Source: Lutibacter profundi
GTDB taxonomy: Bacteria; Bacteroidota; Bacteroidia; Flavobacteriales; Flavobacteriaceae
Length of the DNA stretch: 64,000 nt
Reading direction: 5' to 3'
Assembly (NCBI RefSeq): GCF_001543325.1
Contig: NZ_CP013355.1
Coordinates: forward strand, 2,683,501-2,747,500
A program made the position numbers and the translations under genes. Shown here in pieces: positions 15,716 to 25,137 of this stretch. The stretch's first letter is position 1, and each line of letters starts with the position of its first letter. A model generated the notes under the pieces. That model was not told the DNA's origin. It saw nothing but the letters and a program-made list of their open reading frames with translations, and searched no databases.

Positions 15716-16502
15716 TTTCGATTACAAATTTTCTTTCTAATTCAAAATTTACATAGTTTGTAATTTTTTTTGATTTTATTGCACATGCATATTTTATATG
15801 CTCATTCTTCAAGATGTCAACGATAGTAGAATTGTATTGTCCATCTGTATAAGCATAAGAATCTACATCAATTCCTATTTCTGATAAACTTTGTATTGTT
15901 TTTTGAACATCTTGTAAAATCTCGTTTGTATTGAGTTTTGTATATATCTCGTGATACATAGAATGTCCACCAATTTCGTGATTTAAACTATCCAATTCTT
16001 GTAATTGTTTTATAGACATATAAGAAACTTTACTTTTTGAATTATTAGTCTTTAAAATAGCCTTTAAAAACTCTTTTTGCTGATTAATTGAGTAATTTAA
16101 AAAGGTCTTTTTCTGTTTACCTATAATCCATTCTTCTTTTTTATCTTTTACTATATTTTCGTTTACATAATGATAATAATAATCTAAAGGGGCAACCTTC
16201 TGCTCTTTACAGTAACCAATTACAGGATAAAATGTAGCCTTAATATCGTATTTTTCTAAAATTGGTTTTACATACAAATAGTTATCAGTGTACCCATCAT
16301 CAAAAGTTAGTGCAACTTGATTGATGCTTGAATTACTTTCTATATTTGATATAGTTTTGAAAGTGTAATTATTTTTTAAATATTTTAGTATTACGCTTTC
16401 TAATTTTTCTTGAGAAATTAATGTACCTCTTATAAAGTAAGCATCATTATTGGCTATACTTGATTTAGGCAACACTCTATGGAACATTAAAATATCAATC
16501 AT
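15702..16502 (-). CDS. Polysaccharide deacetylase (NodB domain)
   Basis: The start is placed at the ATG at 16502 (MIDILMFHRVLP), which overlaps the previous stop by 8 bases. An in-frame ATG at 16544 would add 14 unlikely residues. NodB motifs: LTFDDGYTDNY (Asp-Asp), GGHSMYHEI (HxxxH zinc ligands) and YAYTDGQYN in place of the usual YP-G. It lacks a signal peptide, so it would act in the cytoplasm on a soluble N-acyl sugar or small molecule rather than on wall polymer, which fits a small-molecule pathway. Confidence 0.85.
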   Translation of the reverse strand: MIDILMFHRVLPKSSIANNDAYFIRGTLISQEKLESVILKYLKNNYTFKTISNIESNSSINQVALTFDDGYTDNYLYVKPILEKYDIKATFYPVIGYCKEQKVAPLDYYYHYVNENIVKDKKEEWIIGKQKKTFLNYSINQQKEFLKAILKTNNSKSKVSYMSIKQLQELDSLNHEIGGHSMYHEIYTKLNTNEILQDVQKTIQSLSEIGIDVDSYAYTDGQYNSTIVDILKNEHIKYACAIKSKKITNYVNFELERKFVIENEII

Positions 16503-16992
16503 TAAATAACAAATTTGAAAGTTCTTCCAATGTGTTAAAACCAATAAGTAAATCTTTTTTTCTGCTATCTAAGTTTTGGTTGGCAAGTTTTTTACTCCAT
16601 CCTTCTGTTCCTGTATAGCAAAATACTTTTTTCCCAAATTTCCAAGCGTAACTAATTTCATTTAGAGTACCTGCTCCACCACCTAAAGCAATTAAAATGT
16701 CAGATGATAAAACTATTACAGCGTTTCGAGCAAAACCAATACCTGTTGGTATAATTATGTCGATATACTTATTTGCTTTCTCTTTATTGTCAAATGGAAG
16801 GATACCAACAACTTTACTTTGGTTATTATTGCTGTCCTTAACGCCTTTTGAAACAGCTTCCATTGTTCCCTGCATACCGCCATTTATAATTGTGGTTCCT
16901 TTTTTACCTAAGAGCAAACCAAGGTTATATGAAAACTCATATAATTCTTTAGAACAATGACTTTTATTTGAACCTATGATGCCAATTTGCAT
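16495..16992 (-). CDS. LOG/TIGR00725-like SLOG-fold protein
   Basis: Encodes 165 aa. It starts MQIGIIGSNK and has TIINGGMQGTMEAVSKG, then GFARNAVIVLSSDILIALGGGAGTLNEISYAW. The GGGxGTxxE stretch (PGGxGTxxE in LOG) and the R-N pair are those of the TIGR00725/LOG family, which includes nucleotide 5'-monophosphate phosphoribohydrolases. A nucleotide-cleaving or nucleotide-binding role is therefore plausible. It overlaps the glycosyltransferase gene by 19 bases and the deacetylase by 8 bases. Confidence 0.85.
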   Translation of the reverse strand: MQIGIIGSNKSHCSKELYEFSYNLGLLLGKKGTTIINGGMQGTMEAVSKGVKDSNNNQSKVVGILPFDNKEKANKYIDIIIPTGIGFARNAVIVLSSDILIALGGGAGTLNEISYAWKFGKKVFCYTGTEGWSKKLANQNLDSRKKDLLIGFNTLEELSNLLFND

Positions 16993-18233
16993 AACTTTGA
17001 TTTTAATTGTTCTTGTGTTAATTTGAATTTTTTAAACTCATTGATAAAGTGATTTTTATCAAAAGAATTGATTTGAATGTCTAATTCTATTAATCTATCT
17101 ATTTCGTTTTTAAGTTCATTTTCATTGATGTTTTGATGTAGTAAATTTAAGATGCTTTTAATGTGTTTCTGATAAAATTTCAAACGGTTTTTAAATTCAG
17201 TTTCTCCTTTATATAAATATGAAACAAGTAATGCTCCAATCATATCTGAAAAATATTTCTCACAACTACTTTCAATTGAGGCATTACTTAATGTTCTATT
17301 ATGAACAAGGCTAAAATAGGAAACATCTTTTATTTGAAAACCTATTTCAGTTAATAAATGCGAATGTATCATATCGCTTCTTCTGGCTGGAATGTTATTA
17401 CTTTCTGAAAAGCCTAAATGTGGAATATGGAATATTTCAGGGTTAAAAACAATAAAATTCCCACCTCTTAAAAGGTTTGATTTTGTGAAATTTGGCACAC
17501 TGCTTAAATTATTTTCAAAAGAGATTTTAGTAATTGGTTTTCCAACGAGTATATTTTTCACTATAGTCGTTTTTCTTTCTGTGTTTGATAGAAAAATAGA
17601 ATAGTTATTGTCATAGTTGTTTTGATTGTAATAATCGTGATATTCAGATTGAATTATACTATTTTTAGGTGTGTACTTTCCGTTGAAAAAAGTATTTAAT
17701 TGACTTTCACAATAGAGTAGTGAAGGTATTGGTGGCACATAGGTTGAAGGTGAAATAATAGCATCAACATTATTATTTTGATGATATAATTCTACAATTT
17801 TAGAAAAATAATTAGTTGAATAACTTACAATATGCTTGTTGTCTTTAAATTCACTTCTTCCAAAAAGCATATCATCATCTACTTGCCAAATAATTGATTT
17901 TTTAAAAGTTTCAAAGTTCTGAATAATATAAATTTGTTGTTGTATTCTTGCTCTTTGGATACTGTCAATATTTGTTGAACAATTTGCTTTCTGAAATAAA
18001 TTAAAGTGTTTTTTTTCTAATTGTTGAATTCCAACAAGGTCGATTACTTTAGTATTTAATGGAAAGGATTCTAATTTGCTTTGTATGTTTTGTTTGAGTG
18101 TCTTATCAAATACTGTAATTGATAATGTGAAGTTTTTATTTTTATCAAAAGAATTTGATTTTAGGATACTACCTATTATGTTATTTGTATTTTCTTCATT
18201 CTTTGTTGAAAATATGATATTTATCTTGGTCAT
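16974..18233 (-). CDS. GT-A-like glycosyltransferase, first gene of operon
   Basis: Encodes 419 aa. The N-terminus TKINIIFSTKNEENTNNIIGSIL is a GT-A nucleotide-sugar entry, and SIIWQVDDDMLFG carries the DxD metal site. After about residue 300 the protein is helical and K/E/N-rich, perhaps an acceptor-binding region. The exact GT family is not assigned. It is the promoter-proximal gene of the seven-gene operon and is preceded by 217 gene-free bases and one copy of the direct repeat. Confidence 0.65.
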   Translation of the reverse strand: MTKINIIFSTKNEENTNNIIGSILKSNSFDKNKNFTLSITVFDKTLKQNIQSKLESFPLNTKVIDLVGIQQLEKKHFNLFQKANCSTNIDSIQRARIQQQIYIIQNFETFKKSIIWQVDDDMLFGRSEFKDNKHIVSYSTNYFSKIVELYHQNNNVDAIISPSTYVPPIPSLLYCESQLNTFFNGKYTPKNSIIQSEYHDYYNQNNYDNNYSIFLSNTERKTTIVKNILVGKPITKISFENNLSSVPNFTKSNLLRGGNFIVFNPEIFHIPHLGFSESNNIPARRSDMIHSHLLTEIGFQIKDVSYFSLVHNRTLSNASIESSCEKYFSDMIGALLVSYLYKGETEFKNRLKFYQKHIKSILNLLHQNINENELKNEIDRLIELDIQINSFDKNHFINEFKKFKLTQEQLKSKLCKLAS

Positions 18234-18450
18234 TCTTCTTCATTTGAGAGCGGTGGCAAAGAATTGCTCTTTTATTTTTTTGGTTAGGTTTAGCGTTTCC
18301 AAAAACTAAAGATGCAATTTGTGCGGTTGTCTTTTTATTTTTTTAATAAAACTTAACATCTAATAAACAAATTAACACTACGTTTATTTAGTTAAATGAT
18401 TGGTTTAAAATGTTGTGATTTGATGCAATTTATTTTTAATTAACTTTTGA
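18234..18450. promoter_or_regulatory. Presumed promoter region of the seven-gene operon
   Basis: The gene-free stretch upstream of the glycosyltransferase is A/T rich. It has an inverted repeat AGAGC...GCTCT at 18246-18272. No clear TAnnTTTG match could be fixed on the minus strand, so the promoter placement is inferred from gene order only. Confidence 0.25.
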
Positions 18451-18544
18451 TAAAGGTATTCTATTAAATACACTCAAAAAATATTATTTATTAACAGTTT
18501 GTTATTCTTGGTTAAGCAGGTAATCGCAAGCAAAAATGCGGTAG
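18451..18544. repeat. Direct repeat, copy 2 of 2 (94 bp)
   Basis: This is the partner of 9871-9964 in the same orientation, with 84 of 94 identical bases. Here it is followed by GC-richer, non-coding DNA instead of the transposase remnant. Confidence 0.8.
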
Positions 18545-19688
18545 CATTTAGGCGAGCCGCCGGCGAGTTGAACGAGGGTGTTGGGGTGATAGCACGTTGC
18601 CATCGGCATAAGTGCGTGCAACAACTACGTGGTACACGCAAAGGGTGGTCACATTCGGCAGGGCTCAGCGCAGGCTATGTTTTTGAAGCTGTTGGAAAGG
18701 CAAGGGCAATATATTGAGTGGGTTTTAATGACCTTTATTCATTTTTTGCTTGTCCAAAAAACGAATCAAAAAAGGACACTTTTTCGTAGGAATTTCTGCT
18801 TTGCAGAACCATTCTTAAAACTTCGCGTCACTGCGTTCCTGATTTCGAAGCTTTTAAGAATATATTCTTTCGAAAAAGAAAAAAGAAATGTGAAGTTTTA
18901 GAAGTTAAAAGTGTCTTTTTTTGTGAGTTTGGGTTTTTAAAATAAGTAAGGTTTGAAAGTGTAATTTAAACGAATATATTGCTCTTGTGTGCGTTTGCAA
19001 TATGTGATGACCGCAGTATTTTTGGAGTTGTGAAATTGCTTGAATGAAATAAATAATCTGAAGTACTAAATGATAATTATTACTTGTAGCGGTTATTTCA
19101 TATGCAAAATTGAAGCCCAAATGAATACCTAAACAGCCCATATAATTATTTTATGCTTTATTGTCGTTAAAAAATAAAACCATAGCGTAAACTATTCTTT
19201 GATTTTTTGCCTAAATAAATCTAAAAAATAATTATAATTCTAAAAGCACTATTTAGATATTCATTTGGGCTATGCCTCAAAAACTGTGACACCCTTTTTT
19301 TAGCCCGAAGTGAGCAGCAGGCGAGCCAAATTGTGTAATAGCGGTTTGCCCCTAATATTTATGAATTCATACCTTAATAGGTTTTAGGGGCAAAATGAGC
19401 TATGCGTGAGGAATGCGTGGAATGTGTGCAATAAAATAAATAAATAGTGCTAAATGAGGCGTGTCAACGAATTAGTGCTATTTTATGGTATATGCAAGGC
19501 TTATGAAACTATGATTGTACTTTTATTAGTGAGATTTCTCGACTGCGCTCGAAATGACATTTTAATTTGAGAATTGCCTTGCAGATATATTTTATGGAAC
19601 AAAATGGAGCGCATGACGAACACCTTATAACCTGCTTGAATGTTTGTTGTTTTGTTGAGGAGTTATTTTGAAGTGGTGTATTAAGTAA
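18545..19688. other. Long gene-free region with unusual composition and palindromes
   Basis: No convincing gene in 1.1 kb. The stretch 18545-18715 is visibly richer in G and C than the rest of the window. A palindrome at 18813-18860 shares its CACTGCGTTCC loop with 6286-6324. A divergent GTCC...GGAC repeat lies at 18750-18782. Long arms TTTGCCCCTAA/TTTAGGGGCAAA lie at 19347-19396. A TTTCTCGACTGCGCTCGAAA-type palindrome sits at 19527-19561. It looks like accumulated repeat debris. Confidence 0.45.
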
Positions 19689-20309
19689 CTAATTTTTAAA
19701 ATCACTAAAATCATCAAATATGTATTCTGTGATATTGCCGTAACTTAACGTATCAATTTTTAATTTCATATAATCTCTTTCAATAGCAGTTCCATCGTGT
19801 AGCATTTCATTTTTGACTTGATTGTAACTTACACCTTCTAATACTTTCAGTTCAAAATAACTACTTAATTTATTGCATCCATTGTCTGCAAGATAAATGA
19901 TCTCTGTACCTCCAAAAATAGATATTATGTCAAATATGTTTTTTCTAAACTTATTAAAATTATCTATAAAATTTATTTTACTATCTTCATAAAGGTACCT
20001 ATATTTATAAATGGTTGCTAGTACTAAACTCTCTTCAAATATTGCAACATCAAAAACAAAAGGACTGGTAAAATAAATTAGTTCAGGATTATCAGGGTCT
20101 AAAATTTGACTATCTGTTTTTTCGTTATAAATCATAGGGTATTCATATTCCCAATCTCCTTCGCTTTTAACAAAAGTATTATCTGCTGATAAAACAGAAG
20201 TATGTTCTAAGTTTAAATTCTTTAACTTTTTTAGATATTCATCTTTTCTTAGCTCAACTTCTTCTTTTGAAGTTTTAATATTGCTTATAATGAATAAACT
20301 TGTTGACAT
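19689..20309 (-). CDS. Hypothetical acidic protein (206 aa)
   Basis: Encodes 206 aa, acidic and Asp/Glu/Tyr-rich, starting MSTSLFIISNIKTSKEE. There is no signal peptide, membrane segment or known motif. Aromatic-rich segments such as GDWEYEYPMIYN and FDVAIFEESL suggest a soluble globular fold, and the pattern is reminiscent of immunity-type proteins, though I cannot place it in a family. It stands alone between repeat debris and restriction-locus remnants. Codon use looks normal, so it is probably a real gene. Confidence 0.55.
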   Translation of the reverse strand: MSTSLFIISNIKTSKEEVELRKDEYLKKLKNLNLEHTSVLSADNTFVKSEGDWEYEYPMIYNEKTDSQILDPDNPELIYFTSPFVFDVAIFEESLVLATIYKYRYLYEDSKINFIDNFNKFRKNIFDIISIFGGTEIIYLADNGCNKLSSYFELKVLEGVSYNQVKNEMLHDGTAIERDYMKLKIDTLSYGNITEYIFDDFSDFKN

Positions 20310-20360
20310 AAGGTTGTTTTTGAAGCTAATAGGATTTATTTTTTTCCTACTGTTAATAAA

Positions 20361-20440
20361 TATTTCTACAAATCATATAATCTTTTCTGTTACTCTTTCA
20401 GCTAAAGTTTTTCAGTCTTTCAAAGTTGGTCTTTTATTCA
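20361..20440 (-). pseudogene. Fragment of hsdR 3' end
   Basis: These 80 bases align without gaps to 21811-21890, the C-terminal coding end of hsdR, with 68 identities. They are not part of any open frame. This is a decayed extra copy of a restriction subunit end, 1.45 kb downstream of the live gene, and shows that an earlier type I locus occupied this site. Confidence 0.8.
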
Positions 20441-20592
20441 TGATTAGAATTAGTTATTACTTTTTTTCTTCATTTGCCATAGCGTAGCAATTTTCTGAAT
20501 TTTTATTTGAACGAACTATTTAGTATTCCCTATAATACCTTTATTTGGCTCATATTCTCTTTTGAACTATATTTTAATTATTGTATTCGGAC

Positions 20593-20903
20593 CAATTATG
20601 TCCCAATTATGTCCCGATTATTAATTGAGAAAATAATAATTACCTTCACTAGCCCTTCCTTAACTTTTAGTCAATTCAACTCTGTTAATTCTTTTAAATC
20701 TCTTGTACTATAACCTTCACATTTCATCCAATGGTTGAAATAAATCGGCCAATAAGTGGTTAAATGGTGGCCAATCCGGCCAATAAACGGCCAATCAAAT
20801 TAAGGTGTATTTAGCACCTCTTCCTTTGGCAGTTGGAGTATTGAAAATGCCTAGTTCAACAAGTTGTCCCAATTATGTCCCAATTGTCCCAATTATGTCC
20901 CAA
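20593..20903 (-). pseudogene. Remnant of a second winged-helix ATP-binding protein, with tandem repeats
   Basis: A minus-strand frame at about 20870-20795 reads LVELGIFNTPTAKGRGAKYT and two more residues to a stop, the typical C-terminus of COG2865-type proteins. It is offset from the intact-looking gene at 20904. Around it are 11-bp tandem units CAATTATGTCC (20593-20615; 20867-20902 with one 9-bp variant) and repeated GGCCAAT units (about 20747-20795). Another frame has STRDLKELTELN just before a stop. It is a decayed paralogue. Confidence 0.6.
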
Positions 20904-21719
20904 TTAATTTAGCACATAAAATGCTCCAGCTCCAGCTTTACCAGAACTATGAATTAACTCTAAATCAGTTAATGTTTTTAAATCTCTAGTTGCTGTTTTC
21001 TTTGTAACACTATTTAACTCTTGGTACTCTTTATTCGTGATTCTTGAATTTACTTTTAGGTATTCTATAGCGTTAACTTGTCTTTCGTTTAAGCCTAGCT
21101 CTTTTAACTGTTCACGGACGTACTTGTTTTTGAATAAGGTTACTAAGATTCCACCATCTTTGGCTTCAATAGTTGGTTCAGGGAGTTCTGCTTCCTGGCA
21201 AGAGTTGAAAATTTTCAAGGTTCCTCTACCCCAAGAATCAATATAACCTGCTTTGAAACAAACATCGGCAATAATTGGATTTTTAGGACGTGATGAATGG
21301 TTTGTTTTTAATGATTCAATATGTAGACCTTCAGGCAAGTTTCCTTCATTCCAACTAGTAAATTTATTATCGTACACTCTCATTTGAATGGAACTTCCCA
21401 TATAAATTCTATGAACTAGTGCGTTCAATAACATCTCACGTAATGCAGCTACAGGATACTCCCCCTTTTCAATACGTTGCATTCCTTCAAAATTGATTGG
21501 TTTTATAAAGAATTTACGGTTTAATTGTTCCGGTACATTTTTTAATAAGTAGATTAGATTTCCTTCTTCAACTTCCTGATATTTTAAGTCGGCATCATCA
21601 GAACCGAAACGTCCTATTTTCACCATGATGTTTGGATAAAATTTATTTGGATCTTTCCCAAAAAGAATGATTGCAGCACGTTTAATTTTTCCATCTATAG
21701 AAAGTCTTAGTTTTTCCAT
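20904..21719 (-). pseudogene. AlbA-type/COG2865 ATP-binding winged-helix protein, 5'-truncated
   Basis: Encodes 271 aa that start abruptly at MEKLRLSIDGKIKRAAIILFG, which in relatives of 450-550 aa is an internal position after the AlbA_2 DNA-binding domain. The remaining ATPase-like part has ALREMLLNALVHR, YDNKFTSWNEGNLPEG and DSWGRGTLKI. It ends in a winged helix (ITNKEYQELNSVTKKTATRDLKTL). No coding remnant of the N-terminus is seen in 21720-21780. Such genes commonly sit inside hsd operons. It may be expressed but is probably defective. Confidence 0.7.
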
Positions 21720-21783
21720 TCTATGTACTGTGATTCTTTACTCATTTTTAATTATAAGACTTAAAAAAAGATTATAATGTTAG

Positions 21784-24645
21784 TTATGGTCTTGTTATTC
21801 CGTTTATAAATGTTTCTACAAATCCTAAAATCTTTTCCGTTACTCTTTCCGCTACTGTTTTTCTTTCTTTCAAACTTGGTCTTTTGTTTAGCATTCCGAT
21901 AATTTCATCTCGTAGCGGTTTCTTTTCGGTGAATAAATAGTTTCCAATTACTGCCTGTAATTTTTCGGAATCCAGATTTTCCTCTTGGCTTAATTTTTCC
22001 AATGCCAAAATTCTTTCCTTGCTCCAATAGTTTTCAAATTCTTCTGGTATGTTATCAGAATCTTCAATTACAGGTAAATTTTCTTGAATAAATCGTTCAA
22101 TCAGTTCTCGCTTGCTACGCATTTGAGCATCACCAGTCATCATTTCAAGAATTGCATTTTTCTGTTTTTCTTGTTCTTCTTCAGTCGCATCTTTCAGATT
22201 GGTAAGTAGTTTTAGAATGTAGGCAACATTTATTTCATCTCTGTGAATCAATTCTAACTCAAAATCGACATCGTTCAGAATAGATACTTTCTCTTTTTGA
22301 TTTGCAGACTTTGCTTTATCGTAAAGGTCGAGATATTTTGATTTATAATCTTCAAAATTTTGCTCTTCCATTGATAAATCAGAAAAATCAAATTCAGTAA
22401 AAGTTGCCAATACATTTTTCAAACGCATCAACTCTCTAAATGCTTTTATAAATTCAAGTTCCTTTTCTTCGTCTTGTAAATCGTTTACGCTGTTTACCGT
22501 TGGTGTAATCTGTAAAAGTGAAATAAATGCCTGATTAAATTTGGCAACATATTCTTCATACGGTTGCATTATAATTTCATCTTTGGCATTAATGTTTGAA
22601 AAGAGCGAAATTGCTTCGTCTGTTGCTCCTTTCAGGTTTCGGAAGCAAACAATATTCCCTTGCGATTTTAATTCGTTTAAAATTCTGTTTGTTCTTGAAT
22701 AGGCTTGAATTAAACCGTGATACCTTAAATTCTTATCTACGTAAAGCGTGTTTAATGTTTTGCTATCAAAACCAGTTAGAAACATATTCACTACTAATAA
22801 AACATCAATCTGTTTATGTTTCACTCGCTTTGCAACATCGTTGTAATAATTATAAAAACTCTGACTGTCCTTTGTTGTGTAATTGGTACTAAATTGTTTG
22901 TTGTAATGACCAAGAAATGTTTCTAATTGGTCTCTTGAATGTTCACTTTCATATTTGCTTCTTGGTTCCGCAACAACATTTAAATCCACATCATCAAATT
23001 CGGATGTTGTAAAACCTATTGCATCTTTGTCTACTTCATTGGCATTGTATGAAAAGATAGTTGCCAAACGCAAATTATGCTGTCCATCTTCTTTCTTCTG
23101 ATGAAACAATTTGTAATACTCAATCAAAGTATCAACGCTTGAAACGGCAAAAATGCTTGTAAACTCTCTGCTGTGCGTTTTTCTGTTATGATTGGTAATA
23201 ATGTAATCGGTAACATTGTTTAAACGCTCTGGTGCATTCATAACCTCTGCTTCGTCAATGGCTTCTACATCAATATCTAAAATGTGGTCTTTCTTTTTGA
23301 AAGTGCTGATGTATTCAATAGAGAACTTTAAAACATTTTCATCACGAATTGCATCAGTAATTACATATTTGTGCAAAATTTTATCAAAAAGCATTGAAGT
23401 TGTTCGCTTTCCAAACTCATTTTTTCCTGCGTTCTTTTCAAAAATTGGTGTTCCTGTAAAACCAAACATTTGACAGTTGGTAAAGAAGTTTTTTATGTCT
23501 TCGTGGGTCTTACCAAATTGCGAACGGTGGCACTCATCAAAAATGTAAACAATGCGTTTTTCTTTCATCGTTTCCATTCTGCTCAAATACCTTTGTTTGC
23601 TGATGGCAGTATTCAATTTTTGAATAGTGGTAACAATCAATTTATTGTCGCCAACCATTTGTTTTACCAAAGTGTTGGTGTTGTTTGTTCCGTCAATACT
23701 TCCTTTGCTGAAAGCGTTAAATTCTTTGGTTGTTTGATAATCTAAATCTCTACGGTCAACCACAAAAACCACTTTATGTACTTTTGGTAAATTGGTAAGT
23801 ATCTGAGCCGCTTTAAAAGAAGTTAGCGTTTTTCCCGAACCTGTGGTGTGCCAGATATAACCGTTTTTCGTGCAGTTTTTTGTTCTGTCAACAATTGCTT
23901 CTACCGCATAAAATTGATACGGACGAAGCACCATCAATATTTTATCCGATTCGTGAATAACTATGTATTTAGTAATCATTTTAGAGATATGACAAGGCTC
24001 TAAAAACTCATCGGTAAAATCGGAAAGTTGAGTAATGAGTTTATTATCTACATCACTCCAATAAAAGGTTTGTTTGAAACTACGTGCTTTTACAGGACTG
24101 TTGGCATAGTATTTTGTATTAACTCCATTACTGATTACAAAAACTTGAATAAACTGAAACAATCCGTGACCTGCCCAATAGGAATGCCTTTCGTAGCGAT
24201 TGGTTTGATTAAAGGCTTCTTTGAGTTCTAATCCTCTTCGTTTTAATTCTATTTGCACCAATGGCAAACCATTAATTAAAATGGTAACATCGTAACGGTT
24301 TTTGTATTTGCCTTCCATTGTTACTTGTTGCGTAACTTGGAATTGATTTTGACACCAGTGTATTTGATTAATTAACTCAACGGTTTTAGGCTCCCCTTTA
24401 TCGTTTGCGTATGGAACACGGTCACGCAAAATTTTGGCTCGTTCAAAAATATTGCCTTTGTTGATGTAGTTTAATATTTGTTTAAAATCATTCTCAGAAA
24501 GTTCAGCTTTATTGTGAATTTCCAACTGCGATTTTAGATTCGCCAATAAATCTTTTTCGTCTTTTATAATAACCTTTTTATAAGCCAACTTTTGAAGTTG
24601 AGCAATAAGATTATTTTCTAATATTTGTTCCGGTTGTGTTGTCAT
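21784..24645 (-). CDS. hsdR: Type I restriction endonuclease subunit R
   Basis: Encodes 953 aa, a usual HsdR length. The PD-(D/E)XK nuclease motif is Asp119 (RYDV) with Glu133-x-Lys135 (QIELKRRG). The superfamily 2 motor has GSGKT (269-273), DECH (370-373) and GFTGTP. The C-terminal region is helical. HsdR translocates and cleaves unmodified DNA with HsdM and HsdS. It is the last gene of the operon hsdM, dinD-like, hsdS, GxxExxY gene, hsdR. All key residues are present. Confidence 0.96.
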   Translation of the reverse strand: MTTQPEQILENNLIAQLQKLAYKKVIIKDEKDLLANLKSQLEIHNKAELSENDFKQILNYINKGNIFERAKILRDRVPYANDKGEPKTVELINQIHWCQNQFQVTQQVTMEGKYKNRYDVTILINGLPLVQIELKRRGLELKEAFNQTNRYERHSYWAGHGLFQFIQVFVISNGVNTKYYANSPVKARSFKQTFYWSDVDNKLITQLSDFTDEFLEPCHISKMITKYIVIHESDKILMVLRPYQFYAVEAIVDRTKNCTKNGYIWHTTGSGKTLTSFKAAQILTNLPKVHKVVFVVDRRDLDYQTTKEFNAFSKGSIDGTNNTNTLVKQMVGDNKLIVTTIQKLNTAISKQRYLSRMETMKEKRIVYIFDECHRSQFGKTHEDIKNFFTNCQMFGFTGTPIFEKNAGKNEFGKRTTSMLFDKILHKYVITDAIRDENVLKFSIEYISTFKKKDHILDIDVEAIDEAEVMNAPERLNNVTDYIITNHNRKTHSREFTSIFAVSSVDTLIEYYKLFHQKKEDGQHNLRLATIFSYNANEVDKDAIGFTTSEFDDVDLNVVAEPRSKYESEHSRDQLETFLGHYNKQFSTNYTTKDSQSFYNYYNDVAKRVKHKQIDVLLVVNMFLTGFDSKTLNTLYVDKNLRYHGLIQAYSRTNRILNELKSQGNIVCFRNLKGATDEAISLFSNINAKDEIIMQPYEEYVAKFNQAFISLLQITPTVNSVNDLQDEEKELEFIKAFRELMRLKNVLATFTEFDFSDLSMEEQNFEDYKSKYLDLYDKAKSANQKEKVSILNDVDFELELIHRDEINVAYILKLLTNLKDATEEEQEKQKNAILEMMTGDAQMRSKRELIERFIQENLPVIEDSDNIPEEFENYWSKERILALEKLSQEENLDSEKLQAVIGNYLFTEKKPLRDEIIGMLNKRPSLKERKTVAERVTEKILGFVETFINGITRP

Positions 24646-24678
24646 AATTAATTGTCATAATTTGGATTTTTAGGATTA

Positions 24679-25077
24679 TTAGATGTTGGGTTTTTCTTTG
24701 TTTTTAGGATGTCTCAATCTTTTTATTTCCAAACTTTGAGCTCCGAAATTTAAAAGCAGCCCTAAATCAACATTATAAGCTACTAAATAATTTAGACCTT
24801 GAGCCAAATGCACATCTTCCATTTTTACTAATGCTTTAAGTTCTACCATTACTTTCTCTTCTACCAAAAAATCAACTCTGCGGCTACCGATTGAAAAACC
24901 ATCATAAAACAATGGCATTTCCAATTCTCTCTCAAAAGATAAATTTTGTTTTTTCATTTCTATGGATAAGGCTCTTTGGTAAATAACCTCCTGAAATCCA
25001 TTACCTAAAACAGAATGCACCTTCATTGCACATCCTATTATTTTATAGGTTAAATCGTCTTTTATTGTTTCGTTCAT
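24679..25077 (-). CDS. GxxExxY family protein (PDDEXK_3)
   Basis: Encodes 132 aa with the name-giving motif GNGFQEVIYQRAL at about residues 25-37 and a nuclease-like core SIGSRRVDFLVEEKVMVELKAL (D...ExK). The family is widespread in Bacteroidota and remains without a defined role. It is short and lacks any DNA-specificity region. It sits between hsdS and hsdR on the same strand, 33 bases before hsdR, so it is probably co-transcribed. Possibly an accessory nuclease or a passenger gene. Confidence 0.85.
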   Translation of the reverse strand: MNETIKDDLTYKIIGCAMKVHSVLGNGFQEVIYQRALSIEMKKQNLSFERELEMPLFYDGFSIGSRRVDFLVEEKVMVELKALVKMEDVHLAQGLNYLVAYNVDLGLLLNFGAQSLEIKRLRHPKNKEKPNI

Positions 25078-25137
25078 CTTGTTGCCTTTTTAATAATCCA
25101 AAAATCCTTTCATCTTCTAAATCCTAATTCAGACAAT

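Noticed and set aside
12011..18233. Lasso-peptide cluster
   Set aside because: AsnB-like plus Cys-His-Asp enzymes recall lasso maturation, but the Cys enzymes are NAT-fold, not transglutaminase-type B proteins, the AsnB-like protein keeps its glutaminase Cys2, and no precursor peptide is seen.
18905..19141. 78-aa minus-strand frame
   Set aside because: Histidine/glutamine-rich translation of repeat-like DNA with no family signal.
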